Shown here piece by piece: positions 1-23,798 of a DNA stretch of 64,000 bases. A program made the position numbers and the translations under genes. The stretch is from Escarpia spicata (lineage: Eukaryota; Annelida; Polychaeta; Sabellida; Siboglinidae), in contig OZ023206.1 in assembly GCA_963995525.1 (NCBI GenBank), positions 2,307,565 to 2,371,564 on the forward strand, given 5' to 3'. The notes under the pieces are model-generated. The model saw only the letters and a program-made list of their open reading frames with translations. It ran no database searches and was not told the origin of the DNA. Position 1 is the first letter of the stretch. Every line of letters starts with the position of its first letter.

Positions 1-404
1 CCAGCTATGGCAGTGACTATCCAGACAACAGGCGTCTGCTTGAAGCGACATCGACAAATCACGTCATTTGTGCAATCGCGCTAATGCACGCCAGATTGAG
101 GCACCCGCAATAGGAACGAAAACACTTGTGCGCATGAGTGGCGATTATCGATGAATCGAGCACTTTATAATGCCAACGATTACTACGACGCGCTTTGCCT
201 TGAACGGAATAATAACACAATTAGAATAATAGACCGAGCACTCAGTGTGGGGTATCCCGCGAGTTACGCCCCCGTTGCCTGTCCGTAAGACGCTGCACCT
301 GCCAATCACAGTTCAGCAGTTAGCGCCGTTTTGGTTGTCAATTAAACGTCCGCAACCAGCCTCGGCACATCTGGAGAATCTTCCGACAAGTGCCGCACGC
401 TAGT

Positions 405-422
405 CACGTGGCGTGTCACGTG
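405..422. promoter_or_regulatory. Paired CACGTG E-boxes upstream of bagpipe
   Basis: Two CACGTG E-boxes (405-410 and 417-422) lie 12 bp apart, about 310 bp upstream of the chosen bagpipe start codon. The block around them is close to palindromic. A TATA-like TTTATAA lies near 164-170. E-boxes bind bHLH factors. Whether these sites belong to the core promoter, the 5' UTR or nothing functional cannot be told from sequence. Confidence 0.3.
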
Positions 423-728
423 ATATTTGTGGGTGATGAGTTGGGTTGATGGCAAGAAGGAGTGGATGGGGCTAGGTCGGTGACACGCCCAACGTATGGT
501 GTCTATCTACGGCAAGTTGTGGTGTATTTCCTTCGAGCAGACCTGTTTGATGGAGTAGTCTTTCTGCTAAATAGATCGACTGATATATTTGCTCTGAGCG
601 CTTCTTCTGCGTCTAGCATCGCGACCTTCTGCATATATTTTATTGCAAGACGTAGCGAGATCTGTTTTAAGTTCCTTACTTTAGATCGACTTATCTTCAA
701 TCTGTACCGCGCGAGATCCTACACGGAA

Positions 729-12524
<11,796 letters not shown>

Positions 12525-12609
12525 CAGTGCTGTGTCGCACCCAATCACACATTTGTAGGTTCTCTACTCCAGAGGGAGGGCGCGATTACACAAAATACTG
12601 ACCGGAAAA

Positions 12610-12882
12610 TACAGGCTTGGAGTTGGTGGAGAGGGAGATAGGGACGGAGGTGCGATCTAGGACGGAGGGAGGTAGGGACGAGGGGAGATAGGGAGGTTGG
12701 AGCGATCTGGGACGGAGGGAGGTAGGGGCGGAGGGAGGTAGTGACGGAGGGAGGTAGGGACGGAGGGAGATAGGGACGGCAGTGCGATGTGGGACGGAGG
12801 GAGGTAGGGACGGAGGGAGGTAAGGACGGAGGGAGGGAGGTAGGAACGGAGGGAGGTGGGGACGGAGGTGCGATGTAAGTGA
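12610..12882 (+). repeat. Purine-rich GGAGGTAGGGAC repeat downstream of bagpipe
   Basis: Irregular tandem copies of GGACGGAGGGAGGTAG begin about 90 bp after the bagpipe stop codon. The strand is almost free of pyrimidine runs. The Pro/Ser-rich minus-strand open frame is an artefact of the repeat. Confidence 0.9.
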
Positions 12883-14691
12883 ATGATTACAAGGACGGAT
12901 GGGGATTTTAAATGTCTTTCGCTTTATCGGATCGTTGGATGTTCCGCGGATTTTCACATGGTTTAATGCAATAGCAGAGTTTGAGTTCATGTCATAATAT
13001 TGCTTAATATGATAGTGGGGGGACGGAGCTTTTGGGATCGTCTCGACATATTCTCCTTCGTCAGTCTAATTCGGACAATATATTGTTACATGAACTCGTC
13101 AATGGCTGACACCATACATACTGAAACCTTGGTCCGTCTGGGCCAAGTGTTGGGATTATCATTGTTATATTGTTAGATAGTGTTACTGTCTAGTATATCA
13201 GTGTAAAACTAAACAACATTCTGCGTTGGTGTGTAGTTTTTAACATATGTTTCTTCCACTTCACGTTAACCTTTCTTAAAATACACAGAAACACACGAAC
13301 TAAAGACGATGTAGCGGGTCTATCACGTGCACAATAGTGGGTTAACACAACGCAGAAACCATTCATGAATAAAAATAATAATAAAAATATATGCGTGTAC
13401 AATATGGTGGTGCGCAAGTGTGAGTGAGCGAGCGAACATGCTGATGTTATGAAGATGCGTTCGGTGAAGTTGTCACATATGTCTTATTAGTACTAGCATA
13501 ATTTATTCTGGTAGGAAATAAATTAAATATGCATGTGATGAAAAAGTGGTATTCTGATATATGCAATGCACATCGATGCTGTACACGCACAGACAAATGT
13601 ACATCTTCCAATGCATTTATAGCTACACACATTATGATAATTAATATATATATATATAATAATAATAATAATATATATATATATATATTATATTATATCT
13701 TTCACAAACCTACCTCAAATACAAACACAATATGACTAACAGTAACGGTTTTATTAATATTCTATACAAACATGCAACTCTACGAAATTACATTTAGTTT
13801 TATCAGTGGGTCATTCCACAAAAGGTTTCCATTTTCCACGTTGGGTGATAGGCTGACGTTAAAAATAATTTATATAACATATCATATGTCAAAGTGATCC
13901 AGAACTAATTTTAAGACTATATTATATTCGACCGCTGGTTCGGAATGGAACGATGTACCTGCGAAGAAGAGCGGGGTCAATACTGTAAACACATTTTATA
14001 TTTTATTGCGGTGTACGTAATTTCACACCTGACTACGATAAAAATGCCAACTCAAGTGTTTGGCGCGCTATCACTTTTCTTCGTCTTAATTGGCCAGATG
14101 TTCTGGCGAATTCTGACACACCGCATGTTGATAATGACAAGACACAACGATGTCAATTAGGACTAAACTTGTCCAGTGTCCTGGTGTATCTCATGGCCTG
14201 CCTTGACAGTCGTGTCAGTACACATATTAACGTAAACACCGCGTGCCGAGACAGCCCAGCAGATGTGTTGCCTCCATTCGTAACGTGGTTCCTCATCGTA
14301 AACAGTCGTGCCAGGAAGCGGCCACTGACGTCCCACGGGGCCCACTCGATGGTGATCATTACGACGCGCGTCCTGCCGCAAACGACACGGTTACTTTAAG
14401 TGAGACGGCACATGATAAATAGCTCGTTAACGTTACACGTGTTTATAACATATGAGACTAAGAATTCAGCAATAGTGCAGGTGGCTTGCCCGGGAGAAAT
14501 ACTATACCGAATCGTATGAAATAACTTATGGACCCTGGGTTCAAACGAATATGAATATGGACGTCACATTACACGATTGTGTGAATAATCTAAGGCGGTA
14601 TCCGTGGTTTGGTGGCATGGCACTTCCGTATTTCTATAACCAACTATTATGCCACCTATACATGTCCGTATCCACTACTGTGAAGCATACA

Positions 14692-14695
<4 letters not shown>
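12883..14695. other. Intergenic stretch with one small ORF of note
   Basis: AT-rich sequence with (TA)n and (AAT)n near 13644-13690. The only frame worth noting is 13945-14160 (+), 71 codons. It opens with ERCTCEEERGQYCKHIL, a Cys-x-Cys-x7-Cys-x-His spacing like a SWIM zinc finger, and then turns hydrophobic. No splice sites or homologous context support a real gene. Confidence 0.3.

Positions 14696-14735
<40 letters not shown>
14696..14735. repeat. (ACG)n trinucleotide microsatellite
   Basis: About 12 uninterrupted ACG trinucleotides, directly upstream of an inverted-repeat element. Confidence 0.95.
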
Positions 14736-14739
<4 letters not shown>

Positions 14740-14762
14740 CAGCAGTTAAGTTAAGACTATTA

Positions 14763-15215
14763 CGGAGCTTCCAAGTTGAATGAACCAAAAATAGGGATAT
14801 ATCGCTATATTATCAAAACACAATAGGGAGATTTTACCGGTAATTTTTTTAAAGGGAACGCTTATCGAAAGCCACCTAAACCGAAACACACACATACCAG
14901 CAACACCTACAACATTAAAAATATACATGTATAGTGCAAAACATTAAAAATGAGACAAACAAAAGAATGTGATCGCCATGCAATCGTCAATTTATTGCTT
15001 CTGCAACCGACGCCAGCAAACTTGGCGACACCTGCAACTGGTAGCCTGCAGAGGAAACATTGATGAAACATTCAGCTAGGCAACCATGGACTGCAGTGCA
15101 GTTTTTTTCGAATAAAATCGGAAGATCTGTATTCTAATTCGGGAGATCGGGAGTTTTCTAGATTCTGTCAAAATTCGGGAGATCTCCCGTCAAATCGGGA
15201 GACTTGGAAGCTCTG
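14763..15215. mobile_element. Short inverted-repeat element (MITE), hAT-like
   Basis: The left end CGGAGCTTCCAAGT and right end ACTTGGAAGCTCTG are inverted repeats with one mismatch. The flanks GACTATTA and TATTATTA match at six of eight positions, which would fit an old hAT-type 8-bp target duplication. The right half carries palindromic CGGGAGATCTCCCG motifs. There is no coding capacity in 453 bp. Confidence 0.55.
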
Positions 15216-15349
15216 TATTATTATAAAAGAGATATTGAAAACGACTAAATATTACGATGGTGTTACAGTTATGATTTCGGGGAATGGCAGAAATTATGAT
15301 AATGGCAATAATTAAAGATGGCATGTTGTCCAGTCGTCGGCGTCATTCG

Positions 15350-15835
15350 CCATTCATGGTCTTGCGCCAGCGTATGTCCAAGATCTTATAACACAGTATA
15401 CGACCACCCGCAACCTCCGATCTGCTGATCTACATCTGCCTGTAGTCCCGCCCTACAACTTAGAGGGCTACGGCAGACGAGCTTTCTCCGTGTCTGGACC
15501 TACGCTCTGGAACGCTCTGCCAATAAACCTTCGTCAAATAGTCATTTTGAATAAATTCCAAACTTGCCTTAAAACTTACCAATTTAAGCAGGCGTACTTC
15601 GACAGTTGTAATATATTTTAATTAATTTATTATTATTTATCTTTTTATATAATTTTACATATTATAATATATATTCTTTTACTTAATTATATTAATATTT
15701 GTGCAAATATGTCATGTATTTTAGTTACTTATATATATAACTTGATTCCATGTAAGTTTTATAAAGTGTATACGTGCCTATGAACGGGCTGGTCCCGGAT
15801 ATATGGCGCTATGGAAATGCTAGTAATTATAATAA
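15350..15835 (+). mobile_element. 3' end of an L2/CR1-like non-LTR retrotransposon
   Basis: The + strand translates to a typical reverse-transcriptase C-terminus (GLAPAYVQDLI, NLRSADLHLPVVPP, RAFSVSGPTLWNALP, FKQAYF) ending with a stop near 15618. An AT-rich tail follows, with GGCGCTATGGAAATG near 15800. The element is 5'-truncated, as is usual for LINEs. Confidence 0.8.
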
Positions 15836-15853
15836 TAAGTATGCCATGTGAAA

Positions 15854-16055
15854 TTTGTGACGGTCCAGGCAAGTATTTTCAGCAGCGTTAGTGAAGCAAC
15901 ACTGTTGGCTGGATGTAATAATTCATTCATTCCCGTGTGGAGAACAACAACTGATTTGTGACGGTCCAGGCAAGTATTTTCAGCAGCGTTAGTGAAGCAA
16001 CACTGTTGGCTGGATGTAATAATTCATTCATTCCCGTGTGGAGAACAACAACTGA
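15854..16055. repeat. Exact 101-bp tandem duplication
   Basis: The segment TTTGTGACGGTCCAGGCAAG...ACAACAACTGA is repeated immediately, with period 101 and no visible differences. Each copy contains ATTCATTCATTC. It is either a very recent duplication or an assembly artefact. Confidence 0.9.
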
Positions 16056-17078
16056 TTAGAACAAGTCAAAACATTTTATAGTAAGTGTATTAATGCTAGC
16101 TATATGTGAACATGTTCAAAACTAATAATTACATTAAAACCTCTTCGGTTTAATACTAGTCGTTGCAATAATTACAATTGTATGACGGATGTATCGAAAA
16201 ACACGAAGAACTGGTGGCGAAAAGAGAATTAATCGGAAGAAGAACGTTATTTTGAACAATGAAAATTACTTTGTTCAGAGGTCTAGCTCCACGCAGTGTT
16301 TACTCTCACGCTTAAGTGCTGTCCACTGTAGTGTCCAGTGTGCACAAAAGATAGCGTGTCCTGTTCGCCCGTGTAAACTGACTGGCTCTCGTGCCAGAGT
16401 TGATCCGGCCGAGTCACAATAGCCACCAAGGAATCAGTGCTCCGGATTACGACTGAAGTACAGCTAAGTGTCCAATACTGTTGCGCAATCCCTTCGTACG
16501 CGTTTCTGACCAATGCAATTATGACATGCTTATGTTATATGACTTGTACACACACGCAGGTTCTCTGCTCAAAAAGGGGCGATTCTGAGCGGACGTGAAT
16601 GAAGTCACGTGTTCAGACAGAAGCAAACTAATAACAACAATGTCATATATCAGACTTATACGATTTATGAAACGATGGTATTAAACACGAAATATTATTA
16701 TAAGAATACAACAATTCAAAGAATAAGTAAAATCGATTTAAAGAAAACATTTTGAAAGGGAAATTGCGTAATAAACAATAAAAAATTAAGTGCCTTATTG
16801 CACTAATTAGGTAAAGAAACAGACACAGTAGGTACAAAAAAACATCACATCACCTCTGGGACTGGAGTAACTATTTATTGTTTTTAGGATATTAATCCAT
16901 CATTTACACCTGAAAAACATATTATTATGTTTATCGAATAACTATCTTTTTTATTATATGTAACACCTAGGTTGACTTATTATGTATATTTGTTCCCGGA
17001 ACTTCATTTTAGGATGTTTTACTTCCACCCACAGTTGATATTGAAATAACAACTGACATGTAAAATGATTATCAGAAT

Positions 17079-17292
17079 CGAAACTATAGTGTCATTTGTA
17101 AGTAGTATACTGCAACCTTAATTATTGCATGTGAGGGACTTTTCTCTCACTAGGCCATGGTTGTCGCAATACACGATCAATCAGAAACTATAGTGTCATT
17201 TGTAAGTAGTATACTGCAACCATAATTATTGCATGTGAGGGACTTCTCTCTCACTAGGCCATGGTTGTCGCAATACACGATAAATCAGAAAC
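17079..17292. repeat. 104-bp tandem duplication
   Basis: GAAACTATAGTGTCATTTGT...CAATACACGATCAATCA is repeated with a few substitutions (starts near 17080 and 17184), and the beginning of a third copy follows. Flanking DNA from 16056 to 17835 shows nothing else recognisable. Confidence 0.88.
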
Positions 17293-17835
17293 AACCGTAA
17301 TTGTTTGATCGATTAAATATAATTGCGACTTACAATAATTCGCCATTAATGAGTTTCATTTAAGTCTTTATAGTAGGACTTGGCTCATTCTGTCACGTCC
17401 CTACTGCCTTTGTTTAATCAACGTTAGAGATAATGTCTTCAAAGTTGGCGAAATATTCCGTGTCAAAATCTGTTCGCATCCACGATAAGCAAGAAGTAAA
17501 CATTAGTTAATTCCTCACCATTTATCTTAGGGAAAACTGGAATAATATTCGAACTACTAATAAATACGTTAGTGAGCACTTCTTTGTAAATAATACCTTC
17601 CTGAAACAAACTTTATGGTGGCGCTGTCAGTGCTAGTTGCCAATGAAACAAAACATAAAGCAACACGGACACACCTGCACTCGTGATGCCACGTATACAT
17701 ATATACACGGACAATGCACACGCAGACATGTCTCCTCCTTGTTGTGCACCATTGAGCACAGAAGAAGAAAGAGACTGGAACAATCGCAGTGAATCTAAAC
17801 TATTTACAGCATAGCATTCACGTTATATCGGTTAC

Positions 17836-18035
17836 NNNNNNNNNNNNNNNNNNNNNNNNNNNNNNNNNNNNNNNNNNNNNNNNNNNNNNNNNNNNNNNNN
17901 NNNNNNNNNNNNNNNNNNNNNNNNNNNNNNNNNNNNNNNNNNNNNNNNNNNNNNNNNNNNNNNNNNNNNNNNNNNNNNNNNNNNNNNNNNNNNNNNNNNN
18001 NNNNNNNNNNNNNNNNNNNNNNNNNNNNNNNNNNN
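17836..18035. other. Assembly gap of exactly 200 N
   Basis: The run is 200 ambiguous bases, a round number that suggests a placeholder of unknown true size. Frames that cross it are not evidence of genes. Confidence 0.99.
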
Positions 18036-19430
18036 ACTACAAACACGCCATACATTGACCACTGCAGAAATGAAATGGTAGGTACAAACGAGTTTAATAT
18101 TAAAGATTCTGTGTAATGGTTTGGGGCATAACGCCCAGCCCATATATACGTTGCGAAAATAAGAACTGTAGTCAGGTAAACCTTGAGCATTTTTTTTAAT
18201 TTTTAAATCAAAATTATCAATAAAACGCGAAACGCTCCCTTTGAATATATTGTCACCGAGCCACGTACATGCCGTCAGGCGACATAAAACATTAATTAAA
18301 TTAGCCATGATGTCAGTGAAATTTGTCAAATAAAACATATGTAAATAATAATAAGTTATGGAGGAGCGAAAACACAATAATTTGTCTGGTTTAATCAGTG
18401 TTTTAGTTATTGAAGCACGGCGCTCCCGCATTAAATGTGTAAAAGGTAATGTTTTAAATATTAAACATATAGGACAAAACGGCCAAGTAGCAGTAGGGCA
18501 AAACACAGGGAGTACTACCGCTGTCATGGATGTGACTATTAAAGTGAGTAATTGACTTGGTCTATATGTGCATAAGAATACAATAAATATGTTAAACGCA
18601 CTTGTTAAATATCAGATAAAGGACAGTTTAAGTTAAGGTTCGTGAAAACGTTATAAAACAGCTATGAAAGTAGTATGCAGTAACTTTCCTCTATGCTTAA
18701 ACGTACCTATAACACGTTTTGTTCTGTAATCTGATATAAGTAAACAAATTACTTAATGAGGCTAATTTAGTACACAAGTCCCAGTGGTGGGCGTTTTGCC
18801 GCACTCGTGGGGCATAACGCCACTTTTTAGGATCTCCGCTAAAACGGCTATAATGTTTGTTGCGACTTTGAACATTAGAAATCTGTGCTGCGTTCGGTTT
18901 GTTACTCAATCAATGGTTGTAAGCCAATGATAACAAAGTGTGTGTGTGGCACTGTGTGCGTGCTAGGCTAGGAATACGCGTCATGCACATGCGTTAAGGA
19001 GTTTTATATTGGATTTTAATCTTACGGTATGTATAGATGCTCCAGATGCGCAAGTGCCATACACTTAAATAAGTCCAAACAATTTTACCTCTAGAATTGA
19101 TGATTTTTAACGACGGCTACAATACGACTGAGGGACCACATTAGCATCACCAGATGTATTCCATTTTGTTGATGATTAAGTCTTATTTATACCCAATTTA
19201 TTAATAAAAGCCAACATGCAATGCTAGTATATTATTAATATAACTGAATTGTTTTGCTGTATATGAAATGTTGAATAAATTCATAATAATATAAATGAGG
19301 CACCGATGCGCGTGTGTGGGTCCAAGTTATTTTTAGAATAGACAGTTAAAGTGATACAATTTGGTGACACAAAAATGTCCTCTTATAGAATTTGAAATTA
19401 TAGGTGAAATTAAAGGGCAGTACACGCATC
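18036..19430. other. AT-rich stretch, no gene recognised
   Basis: A minus-strand open frame of about 160 codons (18036-18527) runs into the gap and has no domain I recognise. The motif GGGGCATAACGCC occurs at 18121 and again near 18811, in the same orientation. Nothing else can be supported. Confidence 0.5.
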
Positions 19431-19439
19431 GCTTGCATG

Positions 19440-19735
19440 GCGAAAAGCGCATAGAAAATTGTGGTGGTTAGCACCGCGGTGAAGTTATAGCATTGTTATA
19501 TTTTTGTTATCGGATAGATTACCATTATTGGTCATCTTAAAGCAAAGGTTCACAACATTTATTAATAAAGCTATGAACCACATTTCACCGATTATAAGCA
19601 GTGTTGCCAAGTTATCTATTGAAAATCCATGGTCAAATTATAGTGCAAATTCCCGCCATATCCTAAATGAATATAACACAATTCAAGCCGTGACTGCATA
19701 TGATACTGGCCATGTGTGGTAGGCTAGTGTATCAA
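19440..19735 (+). mobile_element. LINE reverse-transcriptase C-terminal fragment
   Basis: The + strand encodes LPLLVILKQRF, INKAMNHISPIISSVAKLSI and NPWSNYS, a C-terminal segment of a non-LTR reverse-transcriptase ORF. It is closely related to the copy at 39.3-39.6 kb, including the lead-in GCATGGCGAAAAGCGC. It is interrupted by stops upstream. Confidence 0.75.
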
Positions 19736-19837
19736 ATGAAATAATATCGACGATGCTGTCAGCCGTATTATTGGGGATTACTGTATATTAAAGAGTGTAC
19801 AAGTGCCATTTTTAATGTGTGAGAATACAGATTTTAT

Positions 19838-19841
19838 TAAG

Positions 19842-19881
<40 letters not shown>

Positions 19882-20007
19882 ATGATGGTGCTACTAGGGA
19901 AAGCAACCAAAGATAATGATGATTGATGAGGGACTTATACATCAGTTTTATAGAAAGGAACGGCGGTGCATCAACTAATTTCGTTTGGTGGTATACTTTA
20001 GTGTGTG

Positions 20008-20063
<56 letters not shown>

Positions 20064-20066
20064 TGT
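19838..20066. repeat. (TA)n and (TGCG)n microsatellites
   Basis: A (TA)n run of about 40 bp lies at 19838-19879. After a 120-bp spacer comes a (GTGC)n tetranucleotide run at about 20001-20066. Confidence 0.93.
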
Positions 20067-20637
20067 GTAGAAAATAATGATGAACGCGTTGTGGGAATGC
20101 ATGTGAGCTACTTACCTTAGACCGTTGTATTCGACATTTGACGAACTTCTTTTGGTACAAGACGTTTCCTCATTTTAATTCACCACAGTCGATCGACACA
20201 TTTACTAAATCGTTCATAATAGTGACATCATAAACACTTTGTTTCCGTAGACAGACGTCACCAACAACAAAAGTAACAACAAAGCAACGACAACAGAATC
20301 AGCATCAATGTTCCGGTGACTAAATAGGTACTTTAAGTTCCATTTCTGGATGCAGTCTAGTTTGACGTGGAGACCCAAATGGCATTGTCGGCTCTATGTA
20401 TCGTGGATGTGCTGCCATCTGGCGAGTAGGCACATTAAAATGTATAAACAACGAGACGCTAAAATAAATCCACGTAATAAAATAATTTCAAATGGTCATA
20501 TTATGCATATCTTTGATGAACCCGTTAAATATATATGGATCAGTGAATACAGGTGAGCACCAAATAAACGTGTCTACTGACATAAAAAAAAAATTATTGT
20601 TGTGTTTGAGGCAGAGACTCGTGATGCATAGAGATGT

Positions 20638-20853
20638 ATACCTGCCAAGTCTCCCGGAAAATCCGGGAGTTTCCCGGATATTGGATGTGTCTTCCGGTTT
20701 CCTGGAATACATGAAAATCTCCCGAATTTTCGCGAAAAATGTTCAACAGCACCCCAATGTAAAGATCAGACACAGCGCGACGACTCAGCGCGACACAGGA
20801 CGCGTGCCGATGTAAATCTCCCGGATTTCAAGAAAGACAATCTGGCAGGTATA
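20638..20853. mobile_element. Short inverted-repeat element with CCTGCCA termini
   Basis: The left end TATACCTGCCAAG and right end TCTGGCAGGTATA are inverted, flanked by TA. Both ends carry CTCCCGGA..., so the element folds on itself. It is about 216 bp with no coding capacity. It shares the CTCCCG/CGGGAG vocabulary with the element at 14.8-15.2 kb. Confidence 0.55.
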
Positions 20854-21377
20854 TAGATCTGTTCTCTTGGAAATTCACCTCCTAAGTCACAGCATAGACC
20901 GCAGAAGTTACACCTTCGTGGAATGCGGTAGCGCAGTTTCTAGAGCTTCAGGCGCTCAATCAATAGTTTCCGGACTGGAATCCTCTTTCAGCCGTGTCCA
21001 AGCAAGTTCTTTTACCGGCTCCGGGTTGCTCAAAACACTGCTAGTCTTGTTTTAGCAAGACAGAGACGCCACCTGTCGGAACGTCATAGTAACACGACGT
21101 TGTATGACCTACTTGTCACGCTTGAGTGAACCGCATATAAATACATCACAAAAGCATGTGACGGTGCCCAAGCGTCGAAGTGTTTCCCTGTATATTAGTG
21201 GCAAACTTCCTGGTCTAGTTAAACAGGAAAGCCTTAACTCGAAATCAGTTCACCAAGTAGCTGACAAGACTGCTACATGTCGGACGAACTTCGTACACTT
21301 CAGTCTACTGACCACGAGCTGGGGCGCATCAACTGAAGTCCTGGAGAAAACACTGTATTACTTAACCACACGTCAAC

Positions 21378-21411
21378 ATGTCGGCAGGTCTTCGAAAGAA
21401 AGGAAAGCGAG
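21378..21411 (+). CDS. neur: Candidate first coding exon of neuralized
   Basis: AACATGTCGGCAGG gives a good start context. The short frame reads MSAGLRKKGKR plus one base, then a clean donor GTGGGT at 21412. The phase (one base over) is exactly what the NHR1 exon acceptor at 26929 needs, and the join would give a Gly. A basic N-terminus fits the family, since fly Neuralized has an N-terminal polybasic membrane-binding stretch. Evidence is only the start context, the donor and the phase, so this is a proposal. The total product would be 495 residues. Confidence 0.4.
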
Positions 21412-21676
21412 GTGGGTGTGTTAACATAGGGTACACATGAGATGCCGCAGTGATTATAGCATGAATCTAGGAGGTAGTGTATCAGTACATACGTAGGCAG
21501 AACCAGGGAGCTTGGGGGAATGTCATCAACGATCCGACAGCGGAGTCGTACTGAAGGTCCGGCTCAACCAATCGAAGATTAATATTAACTTGCCTCGGCT
21601 GTCTGTGGAGCTTTTACTTCCCCAGACTAACCTCTCTGAACCCGCCCCTGATACACAAACATACCAAATTATATAT

Positions 21677-21689
21677 GCACACATACACG

Positions 21690-21720
<31 letters not shown>

Positions 21721-21782
21721 ACGCACACACGCACACACGCACACACGCACACACGCACACACGCACACACACACACACACAA
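21677..21782. repeat. (CA)n with CG interruptions
   Basis: A CACACG-type microsatellite of about 105 bp. Confidence 0.93.
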
Positions 21783-22229
21783 CCATTGTTGAGGTTTTAT
21801 CAAAACCAAATCACTGTTTATAATTGCTAATTACTGTATTATTGGCATAACCGCCACGCAGTGCTCGCACCTGTATTCAAGGGGAATTTTACAGTCGTTA
21901 TATGAGTCAGACTACACTTACGTCGTGTCTTGAATTTATATTTATCGAGGTCAGTTAAGTATTGGCTCTCTGAACCGAGCTGCGACCTGCTTATTGTGAA
22001 TTGTTCGGTGGATTGATGACTCATACATTGCTCATGTAAGCGTGGATCCTACACAACGCAGTGTAGGCTGTTTTAATGTTCTCGAGTTAGGCAGCGAGAA
22101 GGGTATGGCGAGTTGTTGACATGGTGTTTCTCATCACACAAACTTGATACATTATTTCCAGGCCTTCCATTTCCGTAACGTGCGTGCGTGCATGCATGCA
22201 TACATATGTGCGTTTGTTTGTTTGATGGT

Positions 22230-22962
<733 letters not shown>

Positions 22963-23798
22963 ACACATGTAAACATACACACATTCACACATATATACAA
23001 AACATACATACACGCACTCATGCACACATGAAAAACTGGGAGCAATCCTTTCTCCTATTCATTTCTCCATATATATGGATGGATTGTTTGAACAGTTAGA
23101 AAAGAGCGGTGTTGGATGCCACATCGGCAACCACTATAGGGTGCTAATGGATATGCAGTCGATCTCAATTTGCTAACACCCATAGGTGGTACAGCGGCTA
23201 AGAGCCAGACATTTGACGAATTGTGCAATTGTTTGACAAAAGCATGAAAATTGACACATTTATTATATGTATATAAAGCTAGGCACCCATCGCCGCCACG
23301 GAAATCCAATCGGCAAGTATATCAGCTTCTAAGCAATATAGAAATATGATCTTTGTGTCCAAATCAACATGTCCAGGGTCAAGGAATCTATCTCTGTCAT
23401 GTGCAGTATCCAAGGATGACGGCTATATTGAAATACAAGATGGCCGCCATGGAAATCCATTATCCATATATCTCAGTTTCTAAACAACATAAAAACATGT
23501 TCTTTGTGTCTAAACCAACATATACAGGGTCAAGGAATCCATTTCTGCCTTAAATAAATATACATGTACTACAACCATGAAAGGATAGTCACACAGAATA
23601 TCAAGATTTCTGTCATGTATATATATGTTCTAGGAACATGATCTCAACGTGTGTTGGGTTTAGGAATCCATACCTCGTTTATGGTACGTGTCTTCACGAT
23701 TACAACCTTTCAGGCTGTTGCAAAATTTTACTTAGTTATATTCTCAACCATAATATACCTCACAACAGACATATACATGAAAAATAATATATAAATTG

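Noticed and set aside
462..728. N-terminal extension of bagpipe exon 1 upstream of the ATG at 729
   Set aside because: The frame is open but has no ATG before 729, its composition is not coding-like, and the EH1 motif is normally close to the N-terminus.
12586..12990. Proline/serine-rich minus-strand frame
   Set aside because: It is the complement of the GGAGGTAGGGAC purine repeat.
17804..18527. Minus-strand frame crossing the N gap
   Set aside because: Part of it is unsequenced and the rest has no recognisable domain.
20931..21000. tRNA gene or SINE head (GCGGTAGCGCAGTTTCTAGA)
   Set aside because: A tRNA-like start is visible, but no cloverleaf could be closed and the body does not match the three SINE copies.
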